Assembly (NCBI GenBank): GCA_021107685.1
Contig: JAIOSH010000262.1
Coordinates: forward strand, 1 to 5,856
Direction: 5' to 3'
DNA length: 5,856 nt
Origin: Bacteroidales bacterium
GTDB taxonomy: Bacteria > Bacteroidota > Bacteroidia > Bacteroidales > SMBSF39
This document shows, piece by piece, positions 1 to 5,626 of this stretch. A program made the position numbers and the translations under genes. Each line of letters starts with the position of its first letter. Position 1 is the first letter of the stretch. The notes below the pieces were generated by a model, which was not told where the DNA came from, did no database searches, and worked only from the letters and a program-made list of their open reading frames with translations.

Positions 1-74
1 AAACCCCGGAAGAGATTTCAATAAGCATTATTGCAAAATTAATTGATGTAAAAAATTCAATTAATATTAAATGA
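1..74 (+). CDS. XdhC/CoxI-family molybdenum cofactor insertion protein, C-terminal end (partial)
   Basis: Only the last 23 codons are inside the window, read in the frame starting at position 3 and ending with TGA at 72-74. The tail begins TPEEISISIIAKLIDVKN. This resembles the usual end of XdhC/CoxI proteins, where a TPEEIA-like motif opens a final helix of the form S-I-x-A-E-I-I-x-V. In that family the protein binds molybdopterin, promotes its sulfuration and inserts it into the molybdenum subunit of xanthine dehydrogenase; it is not part of the final enzyme. The position fits: xdhA starts 50 bases downstream on the same strand. The match rests on a short segment, so the family call is likely but not certain. 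The 5' part of the gene lies outside the window. Confidence 0.72.
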   Translation, partial: TPEEISISIIAKLIDVKNSINIK

Positions 75-124
75 GGAATACTAAAAATTTGATAGCGTAA
101 AATTATAGTGACTTTTATTGAACA

Positions 125-1597
125 ATGATTCTCAATTCAAAATTACACAAGTCTATTATTCGGTTTATTTTAGATGGTAAAATAAAAGAAATTGATTTTT
201 CAAAAACTACTGAATTACGCCCGACTACCACAGTATTGAATTACCTGCGATCATTACCGGACCATAAAGGTGTAAAAGAAGGTTGTGCCGAAGGTGATTG
301 CGGAGCTTGTACAGTAGTTTTAGGCGAATTGAATGAAAATAATAAATTATCTTATAAAACAATTACTTCCTGCCTCGTGTTTTTACCTATGATACACGGC
401 AAGCAATTGATAACCGTGGAAAATCTTGTTGATAGAAATAATAAAAAAGTCCTCTTACATCCTGTACAGCACGCATTGGTTAAATCAAACGGAAGTCAGT
501 GTGGGTATTGTACACCCGGTATTATTATGTCGCTTTTTGCACTTTATAAAAATCATAATAATCCAACAAGGGAGATTATAGAAGATGCATTAACAGGAAA
601 TCTATGCCGATGTACAGGTTACCAGCCAATTATTAATGCAGCACAAAAAGCTTGTACTAATAACGGAATTGATCATTTTACAGAAAAAGAACCTGAAATT
701 GTTGAGTTGCTCAAACAGATAAATAAGGAAGAAAAAACAATCTCAATAATTACTGAAACGCAAAAATATTTCAAGCCCAGACTTTTATCAGAGGCTTTGG
801 TTTTAAAAAGGCAATACCCCAATGCGCTTATAATTAACGGTGCAAGCGAAATTGCATTAAAGCAAACAAAAAAGTATGAGCTTTTAAAAGAGATAATAGA
901 TTTATCAGATGTTGATGAATTGAAAATATTTAAAGAAAATGATAAGGAATTCATTATTGGAACAGGATTGTCTCTGGAAAAAATTAAAGCAAATGTAAAA
1001 GATAAATTACCTGCTTTTTATGATTTGCTGAAAGTTTTTGCATCATTACAAATAAGAAATATTGCCACTTTAGGAGGTAATATCGCATCTGCTTCACCAA
1101 TTGGTGACACCTTACCTCTTTTATTTGCATACAAGGCAAAACTTAAAATAATATGTTCAGATAATGAAAGAAGCCTTTATATTACGGATTTTATTAAAGG
1201 TTACAGATTAACCGACCTTAAGCCGGATGAAATAATTAAATCCGTTATTATTCATAGACCTGATAAAAAAGAAATCATAAAATATTATAAAGTCTCAAAA
1301 AGAAAAGATTTGGATATTTCAACGCTAAGTGCTGGATTTCGTTTGTTTTTAGATAAAGATAAAAACATCAAAGAAATAATACTTGCTTATGGAGGCATGG
1401 CAGCTTTTACAAAAAGAGCATGTAAAACTGAAAAATTTCTTTTGAATAAAAAATGGCAAAGACATTATATTGAAAAAGCTATGGAAATTTTGTATCGTGA
1501 ATATGAACCTATTTCCGATGCAAGGGCTTTTGCCGAATCAAGACGAATTGCTGCTAAAAATTTACTTTTGAAACTTTATTCAGAAACTTCACATTAG
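125..1597 (+). CDS. xdhA: Xanthine dehydrogenase small subunit (two [2Fe-2S] clusters plus FAD)
   Basis: This 490-residue protein is the electron-transfer subunit of xanthine dehydrogenase. It passes electrons from the molybdenum site through two [2Fe-2S] clusters to FAD and then to NAD+, in the cytoplasm. Residues ~11-100 are a plant-type ferredoxin domain with C54, C59, C62 and C83. Residues ~105-175 are the second cluster domain with C126, C129, C161 and C163 (CGYC and CRC motifs). The cysteine spacings match bovine XDH almost exactly, and Q125 stands where bovine Q112 does. Residues ~215-380 are the FAD domain: a glycine loop near 238-245 (NGASEIAL) and TLGGN at 315-319 followed by SPIGD. 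A CO-dehydrogenase-type FAD C-terminal domain follows (YKVSKRKDLDIS near 388-399). The cluster-FAD fusion without the molybdenum domain is the Rhodobacter capsulatus XdhA arrangement (about 460 residues). The start leaves 11 residues before the first strand; no Shine-Dalgarno is seen. AAAATTTG at 84-91 is one base from a Bacteroidota -7 element, but no -33 partner is evident, so transcription probably comes from upstream. Confidence 0.95.
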   Translation: MILNSKLHKSIIRFILDGKIKEIDFSKTTELRPTTTVLNYLRSLPDHKGVKEGCAEGDCGACTVVLGELNENNKLSYKTITSCLVFLPMIHGKQLITVENLVDRNNKKVLLHPVQHALVKSNGSQCGYCTPGIIMSLFALYKNHNNPTREIIEDALTGNLCRCTGYQPIINAAQKACTNNGIDHFTEKEPEIVELLKQINKEEKTISIITETQKYFKPRLLSEALVLKRQYPNALIINGASEIALKQTKKYELLKEIIDLSDVDELKIFKENDKEFIIGTGLSLEKIKANVKDKLPAFYDLLKVFASLQIRNIATLGGNIASASPIGDTLPLLFAYKAKLKIICSDNERSLYITDFIKGYRLTDLKPDEIIKSVIIHRPDKKEIIKYYKVSKRKDLDISTLSAGFRLFLDKDKNIKEIILAYGGMAAFTKRACKTEKFLLNKKWQRHYIEKAMEILYREYEPISDARAFAESRRIAAKNLLLKLYSETSH

Positions 1598-1647
1598 CAT
1601 TATTTTTTTTTCGTTTATCCGGGTTATGGTTTAAAAGTTTTCAAATT

Positions 1648-3996
1648 ATGAATAAAAATAATTCCAAATATAAAGCTGAACATTCCTTATCCGATCTTCC
1701 GCACGAAAGTGCTGTAAAACATGTAACAGGAGAATCCATTTATATTAATGACATTAATTTAAATGATCATTTGCTTATTGGAAAGGTTGTTTACAGTAAA
1801 CATGCTCATGCAAATATCAGGGCTTGTGATTTAAGCAAAGTTAGGGCTTTACAGGGGGTTCATACGGTTTTAGATTATAATGATATTCCAGGTGAAAACC
1901 AAATGGGACCTGTTGTACATGATGAATTATGCTTAGCCGAACAAAAAGTAACATTTATAGGACAGGCAATTTTTTTAATTGCTGCCGAAAATGAAGAAAT
2001 TGCCATACAAGCTGAGAAACTGATTAATATTGAATATGAACCTTTAAAAGCAATTCCTGACATTGAAGCAGCAATAAAGACGGATGCACTGATTGCCCCT
2101 CCGCGAAAAATTGAATGTGGAAATGTTGAAAATGCTTTAAAAAAAACAGAACATTGTTTAAAAGGAAAACTTATAAGCGGTGCTCAGGAACATTGGTATT
2201 TAGAGACACAATCGTGCCTTGCCATCCCCGGTGAAGGAAAAGAAATGAATATTTTTTCCTCTACTCAACATCCTTCCGAAACACAGTCAATTATTTCACA
2301 GGTTCTGGGTGTTCAAAAAAATGAAGTAGTTGTTGAAATAAGAAGAATGGGAGGAGCCTTTGGCGGAAAGGAAACACAGGGAAACCATTATGCAGCATGG
2401 TCTGCCCTATTGGCTAATGCAACAAGGCGTCCTGTTAAAATTCATTTAAAAAGAGAAGAAGACCAAATAATGACAGGTAAAAGACATCGCTGTTTATCAA
2501 AATATGAAGTTGGTTTTAATAATAAAGGTATTATTAATGCTTTAAAAATTGACCTGAATATTGATGCAGGTGCTGCTACTGACCTGACTTTGGCTATTTT
2601 AGAAAGGGCTTTATTTCATGTTGATAATGCTTATTTTATTCCGAATATGCTTGTAATAGGAAAAGCATGGAAAACCAATCTGCCTCCTAATACGGCTTTC
2701 AGAGGTTTCGGAGGACCGCAGGCTATTGCTCTTATTGAAAATATTATTGATAGGATTGCACGTTTCCTTAAAAAAGATACAATAGATATCAGGTATAAAA
2801 ATTTTTATAAAAATGATACAAATAATATTACTCATTATGGCCAATTGATAAAGAATAACAGGTTGTTTAAATTATATGAGAATCTGACCAAATCATCGGA
2901 TTATTTTAACAGAAGGAAAGAAATCAATAAATTTAATTTTGAAAATGAATTTTATAAAAAAGGATTGGCATTAACCCCTGTAAAATTCGGAATTTCTTTT
3001 ACTACTTCTTTTCTTAACCAGGCAGGAGCATTGGTCAATATATATCAGGACGGGACTGTTTTGGTTAATCATGGCGGAGTTGAAATGGGACAGGGCTTAC
3101 ACACAAAAATGCAATACGTGGCATCTGCCGAACTGGGCATTAGTCCTGAGTTTATTAAAGTTAATGCAACAAATACTTCAAAAGTTCCTAATACAAGTGC
3201 AACAGCCGCTTCTTCGGGCAGCGACCTCAATGGAATGGCTGTTAAAAATGCAATTGAAAAATTAAAATCGCGTATTGCACAGGTTGTAATTGAAGAATTT
3301 AATAAAACCTATTCTGAAAATCCTTCGGAAATAAAAAATCTTGAGTTTAATAATAATTATATTTTAGATAAAAAATATCCCGGGAGAAAAATACCTTTTA
3401 AACAAATAATTCAGCAAGCCTATTTAAAGCGGGTTAGCTTAAGTGCAACAGGCTTTTATAAAACACCGGGTATCTATTATGATAAAGATAAAGGAAAAGG
3501 AAATCCTTTTCACTACTATGCTTTTGGTATGGCAGTCTCTGAAATTATTATTGATACTTTAACAGGGCAACATAAAATTATACGAACTGATATTTTGCAT
3601 GATGTTGGCGACTCTATTAATAAAACTTTAGATAAAGGACAAATTGAAGGCGGGTTTATACAGGGAGTAGGTTGGTGTACGACAGAAGATATAAAATATG
3701 ATGAAAACGGTAATTTGCTTAACCATTCTCCTGATACATATAAAATTCCAACTATCAGGGACATACCGGAAGATTTCAAGGTAGAGTTATTAGAAGGAGT
3801 TCCTAATCCCAATACAATACGAAAAAGTAAGGCAGTAGGTGAACCACCGTTTATGCTGGCATTTTCAGTTTGGTTAGCTATTAAAGATGCAATTTCTGCT
3901 GTTGGTAATCATGAAATTGAACCTGAATTTTCATTACCTGCTACAAATGAGATTATTTTGCAGTCAATTGAAAAGATAAAGAAAAAATTTTTTTAA
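1648..3996 (+). CDS. xdhB: Xanthine dehydrogenase molybdopterin-binding (catalytic) subunit
   Basis: This 782-residue subunit carries the molybdenum cofactor and hydroxylates hypoxanthine to xanthine and xanthine to urate. Its length is close to R. capsulatus XdhB (777). Residues ~18-135 form the hammerhead domain (LPHESAVKHVTG at 17-28); the two cofactor-binding domains follow at about 150-395 and 420-760. Active-site residues can be placed by motif: Q180 (QEHWYLET), E242 (GGKET), R320 (ERALFH), F354 (AFRGFGG), F451 and T452 (FGISFT), Q482 (MGQGLHTK) and E732 (VGEPP). They correspond to bovine Q767, E802, R880, F914, F1009, T1010, Q1040 and the catalytic base E1261. E802 and R880 are the purine-binding pair that aldehyde oxidases lack, so xanthine dehydrogenase is favoured over other molybdenum hydroxylases. 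The gene lies 50 bases after xdhA with no promoter evident in between, so the two are probably co-transcribed. Electrons leave through XdhA. No intrinsic terminator is seen after the stop; only an A-run/T-run spans its last codons. Confidence 0.96.
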   Translation: MNKNNSKYKAEHSLSDLPHESAVKHVTGESIYINDINLNDHLLIGKVVYSKHAHANIRACDLSKVRALQGVHTVLDYNDIPGENQMGPVVHDELCLAEQKVTFIGQAIFLIAAENEEIAIQAEKLINIEYEPLKAIPDIEAAIKTDALIAPPRKIECGNVENALKKTEHCLKGKLISGAQEHWYLETQSCLAIPGEGKEMNIFSSTQHPSETQSIISQVLGVQKNEVVVEIRRMGGAFGGKETQGNHYAAWSALLANATRRPVKIHLKREEDQIMTGKRHRCLSKYEVGFNNKGIINALKIDLNIDAGAATDLTLAILERALFHVDNAYFIPNMLVIGKAWKTNLPPNTAFRGFGGPQAIALIENIIDRIARFLKKDTIDIRYKNFYKNDTNNITHYGQLIKNNRLFKLYENLTKSSDYFNRRKEINKFNFENEFYKKGLALTPVKFGISFTTSFLNQAGALVNIYQDGTVLVNHGGVEMGQGLHTKMQYVASAELGISPEFIKVNATNTSKVPNTSATAASSGSDLNGMAVKNAIEKLKSRIAQVVIEEFNKTYSENPSEIKNLEFNNNYILDKKYPGRKIPFKQIIQQAYLKRVSLSATGFYKTPGIYYDKDKGKGNPFHYYAFGMAVSEIIIDTLTGQHKIIRTDILHDVGDSINKTLDKGQIEGGFIQGVGWCTTEDIKYDENGNLLNHSPDTYKIPTIRDIPEDFKVELLEGVPNPNTIRKSKAVGEPPFMLAFSVWLAIKDAISAVGNHEIEPEFSLPATNEIILQSIEKIKKKFF

Positions 3997-4000
3997 GTCT

Positions 4001-4026
4001 TTTGTGATTCTTTTTTCCTATTTTCG
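4001..4026 (+). promoter_or_regulatory. Possible Bacteroidota-type promoter upstream of the DUF4365 cassette
   Basis: TATTTTCG at 4019-4026, continuing CA, matches the Bacteroidota -7 consensus TAnnTTTG in seven of eight positions. TTTG at 4001-4004 could be the -33 element, but the 14-base spacing is shorter than the usual 17-21, which lowers confidence. Transcription would begin near 4032, about 60 bases before the DUF4365 start. The site lies outside the proposed cassette (which starts at 4044), so it would be a host promoter that reads into it. Confidence 0.35.
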
Positions 4027-4041
4027 CATACAATTTTTATA

Positions 4042-4052
4042 TGTTATGTGCA
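4042..4052 (+). repeat. Left copy of an 11-bp inverted repeat; R'-box-like end of the cassette
   Basis: TGTTATGTGCA here is the exact reverse complement of TGCACATAACA at 5563-5573. The embedded GTTATGT agrees with the integron attC R' consensus GTTRRRY in all but one position. Integrases cut after the G, which would put the cassette's left edge at 4044. The copy sits 46 bases after the xdhB stop and 40 bases before the DUF4365 start. Confidence 0.6.
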
Positions 4053-4092
4053 ATTATAGTAACTTCTAACAATATGCTTCTATAAAAAATAT

Positions 4093-5271
4093 ATGATTAA
4101 TTCGAGAAGAGAAAGGAGAGCGATATACGATACAGCTAATATTTTTACTGAATTTGGTTGGTTTTTTCGTGAACAACCAATATTAGACTTTGGAATTGAT
4201 GCCTTTGTCGAAACCTCTTTAAATGGCAAACCAAGTGGTATGTTTATCGCTCTACAAATAAAAGGTGGTGATTCCAATTTTCATCGAAGCAAAACTGGAT
4301 TAAATTTTTATTTTTCGGAAGCTCACAAACAATATTGGCTTGAAGTAGGAAAATCATTTCCTATCTTTATCATTTTACAGGATTCTAAAGATAATAAGAT
4401 CTACTGGGAACAAATAAAAGATGATACTATATCGGAAACAACAAAAAATTGGAAGGTTGTTGTTCCTTTTAGTAATGTGTTATCCTTTGAATCTAAAAAG
4501 AATATTAGTAAAGTAATTAATAGTCATATAAAAACATTTGATGCTTCCGAAATCAATAATAATATAATATTTAAATTAGATCATGTAATATCAAAAGATG
4601 AATCTGATGTTTACATAAGCTATGAAATTAATGATAAAACTGGTCTTGTTTGCCAAATATTTTATAATGAAGGGAAAGTAAACGTTAAACTTAATTACTA
4701 CCCTAAGTTCGAACAATGGGATACGTTAAAAAACGAATTAAAATGGGATGATCCTTATTATTTTACCTTGCATAGTTTGGTAAAATATATTGAAAACAGA
4801 TATAAGGATTTATTAAAAAATAAAGTTGATCAAAAAAGTATTCTCAAAGAGATTAAAGACGAAATTGAAGGAATTGTAAAAAATGATGGAATTGAAGGAG
4901 TTGCCAAGAGAATGTTTGATAATGATAATATTAATATAGGAGTTTATAAATATGATTCTTTTATTGAGGCATTTGAACATTTTGCAGGGTTAAAAAAAGA
5001 ACAATACAAAACACAGACAGTTGGTCATTTTATACAATTTCAAACTGATACCAAAGAGTATGAAATGGATACATATGAGGGAAAGACTTTTGAATTGAAA
5101 TCACTAATAGAAGACAGGTCCTATGATGAGATTTACACGATAACTAATGAAAATATATGGAGCGAAATATATTTAGACACTGGAATAAAAAAGAGGTGTT
5201 CATTCCTAAAATGCTCAGTGAATGGGAAGAGTATTGGGGTCAACTATACAAAAGAATTAACAAAGAAATAG
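4093..5271 (+). CDS. DUF4365 domain protein, predicted PD-(D/E)xK nuclease fold (main frame; 3' end probably shifts frame)
   Basis: The first ~145 of 392 residues match the DUF4365 pattern: RRAIYDTANIFTEFGWFFREQ, then GIDAFVE around D36, a PSGMFIALQIKGG segment with Q55 and K57, then WxE/P-rich strands ending near WKVVVPF (120-126). E20, D36 and Q55-x-K57 could be the acidic and lysine residues of a PD-(D/E)xK active site. This supports DNA or RNA cleavage as a hypothesis, not a demonstrated activity. Residues ~225-275 look helical and charged and include a 9-residue near-repeat (EIEGIVKN, GIEGVAKR). I do not recognise the remainder. The ATG at 4093 is the first in frame after a stop at 4060, and the family motif begins at residue 5. 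The last 25 residues, after K367, are unlike the preceding text (two cysteines, short basic tail). They probably result from reading past a frame break at 5187-5193. The gene is the sole content of the putative cassette. A role in phage defence is plausible from its family and setting but unproven. Confidence 0.8.
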   Translation: MINSRRERRAIYDTANIFTEFGWFFREQPILDFGIDAFVETSLNGKPSGMFIALQIKGGDSNFHRSKTGLNFYFSEAHKQYWLEVGKSFPIFIILQDSKDNKIYWEQIKDDTISETTKNWKVVVPFSNVLSFESKKNISKVINSHIKTFDASEINNNIIFKLDHVISKDESDVYISYEINDKTGLVCQIFYNEGKVNVKLNYYPKFEQWDTLKNELKWDDPYYFTLHSLVKYIENRYKDLLKNKVDQKSILKEIKDEIEGIVKNDGIEGVAKRMFDNDNINIGVYKYDSFIEAFEHFAGLKKEQYKTQTVGHFIQFQTDTKEYEMDTYEGKTFELKSLIEDRSYDEIYTITNENIWSEIYLDTGIKKRCSFLKCSVNGKSIGVNYTKELTKK

Positions 5272-5552
5272 GATCAACAAAGCACTTAGATAAATCGAAA
5301 GAGAAATCTTGGCGTCAATTTCAAATATTTTCTGAAGGCTATAGTGACGCTGGAGACATAATTAAATTTGCGTGGGCACTTGATGATCTGACTTTATATT
5401 CGATTGCTGTAATAACAATGATGAATATTTTTAATGCAGAAATTTGCTACAATGAATACTGTGAATATGAATTTGAGAATGGAGTATGGGAAAGTGTATG
5501 TGTGAATGATAAAGATAATGATATTCCTATTTTTTATATTAAAAAATTATGA
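5157..5552 (+). CDS. Probable C-terminal continuation of the DUF4365 protein in the -1 frame (alternatively a small separate ORF)
   Basis: This frame is open from 5151 and overlaps the end of the DUF4365 frame by about 115 bases. Read as a gene of its own it would start at ATG 5157 (131 residues) or ATG 5211 (113 residues). The more natural reading is a shift at 5187-5193. The upstream text IWSEIYLDTGIKK then runs smoothly into EVFIPKMLSEWEEYW, giving a fused protein of 367 + 119 = 486 residues that ends 10 bases before the attC-like site. The segment is rich in aromatic and acidic residues, with one hydrophobic stretch (DDLTLYSIAVITMM) too short and polar at its edges to be a confident membrane segment. 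I recognise no domain. No promoter or ribosome site of its own is seen. Whether it is translated depends on whether the break is programmed, a mutation, or a sequencing error. Confidence 0.6.
   Translation: MERNIFRHWNKKEVFIPKMLSEWEEYWGQLYKRINKEIGSTKHLDKSKEKSWRQFQIFSEGYSDAGDIIKFAWALDDLTLYSIAVITMMNIFNAEICYNEYCEYEFENGVWESVCVNDKDNDIPIFYIKKL
5187..5193 (+). other. Candidate -1 frameshift site (A AAA AAG)
   Basis: In the DUF4365 frame the codons are ATA AAA AAG AGG, so the heptamer A-AAA-AAG is in the exact X-XXY-YYZ phase used at the E. coli dnaX -1 frameshift. Slipping back one base continues with GAG GTG TTC into the downstream open frame. Seven bases later, 5199-5205 (TTCATTC) can pair with 5220-5226 (GAATGGG) around a 14-base loop; two of the seven pairs are G-U, so the stem is weak. 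No dnaX-like Shine-Dalgarno precedes it. The same run of six As is where a one-base deletion or base-call error would give the same picture. Confidence 0.5.
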
Positions 5553-5562
5553 AAAAATAAAA

Positions 5563-5573
5563 TGCACATAACA
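5563..5573 (+). repeat. Right copy of the 11-bp inverted repeat; R''-box-like start of the attC-like site
   Basis: TGCACATAACA is the exact reverse complement of 4042-4052. The embedded ACATAAC fits the attC R'' consensus RYYYAAC in all but one position. It lies 10 bases after the last stop codon of the DUF4365 unit and directly before a long hairpin. Confidence 0.6.
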
Positions 5574-5626
5574 CAAAACAAGGAATTATTCTGCGAAGCA
5601 GCATTAATCCCTTGCTTTGTTGAACG
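5563..5626 (+). other. attC-like recombination site (imperfect hairpin, end of cassette)
   Basis: After the R''-like box, 5573-5588 pairs with 5605-5620 over 16 positions with two A-C mismatches (5578/5615 and 5584/5609). The apex is a CTGC/GCAG stem (5591-5594 with 5598-5601) closed by a GAA loop, with C5602 unpaired. On the bottom strand both mismatches become G-T pairs, so that strand folds better; integron integrases use the folded bottom strand of attC. The segment TGAAC (5621-5625) would be an unpaired spacer before the G of GTT, but no matching spacer exists on the 5' side, which departs from the classic symmetric form. Including the R' half at 4044-4052 the joined site is about 70 bases, within the known attC range. 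Confidence 0.5.

Larger units (their letters stand above)
4044..5626 (+). mobile_element. Putative single-gene integron-like cassette carrying the DUF4365 gene
   Basis: The proposed cassette runs from the T after G4043 to G5626. It holds one coding unit (4093-5552, with an internal frame break), a 49-base leader, and an attC-like hairpin starting 10 bases after the last stop. This compact layout is typical of integron cassettes. When the ends are joined in silico, G5626 followed by TTATGTGCA rebuilds an R' box that pairs over 10 bases with TGCACATAAC at 5563-5572, enclosing the hairpin. No target-site duplication is seen at the edges. No integrase or second attC lies in the window, so this would be a lone cassette outside an integron, or one edge of a larger array. 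The reconstruction follows the known cassette integration mechanism; mobility itself is inferred. Confidence 0.5.

Noticed and set aside
84..118. Promoter for xdhA in the gap after xdhC
   Set aside because: AAAATTTG at 84-91 is one base off the -7 consensus, but no -33 element stands at the right distance. The short gap favours co-transcription.
673..954. Open frame of 93 codons on the minus strand inside xdhA
   Set aside because: It lies wholly within a well-supported gene, its product is low-complexity Ser/Ile/Phe-rich sequence, and it is the complement of A-rich codons. The same holds for minus-strand frames at 1875-2063, 2611-2844, 3516-3812 and 4080-4277 and the + frame at 3071-3265.
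3980..3996. A-run followed by T-run at the end of xdhB as a terminator
   Set aside because: It is an AT-only palindrome within the last codons, with no GC stem, and would be a very weak terminator.
4862..4905. Near-repeat of about 16 bases with a 27-base period inside the DUF4365 gene
   Set aside because: It keeps the frame and looks like a small in-frame duplication or helical repeat; there are only two copies and no sign of a wider array.
4042..5573. The 11-bp inverted repeats as ends of an insertion sequence
   Set aside because: There is no transposase between them, no flanking target duplication, and the recognisable structure continues beyond the right copy into the hairpin.
5573..5626. 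Hairpin as a Rho-independent terminator of the DUF4365 gene
   Set aside because: No T-run follows the stem on the + strand (the next bases are TGAACGTAACC), and the stem has two A-C mismatches in the RNA sense. The attC-like reading explains more of the sequence.
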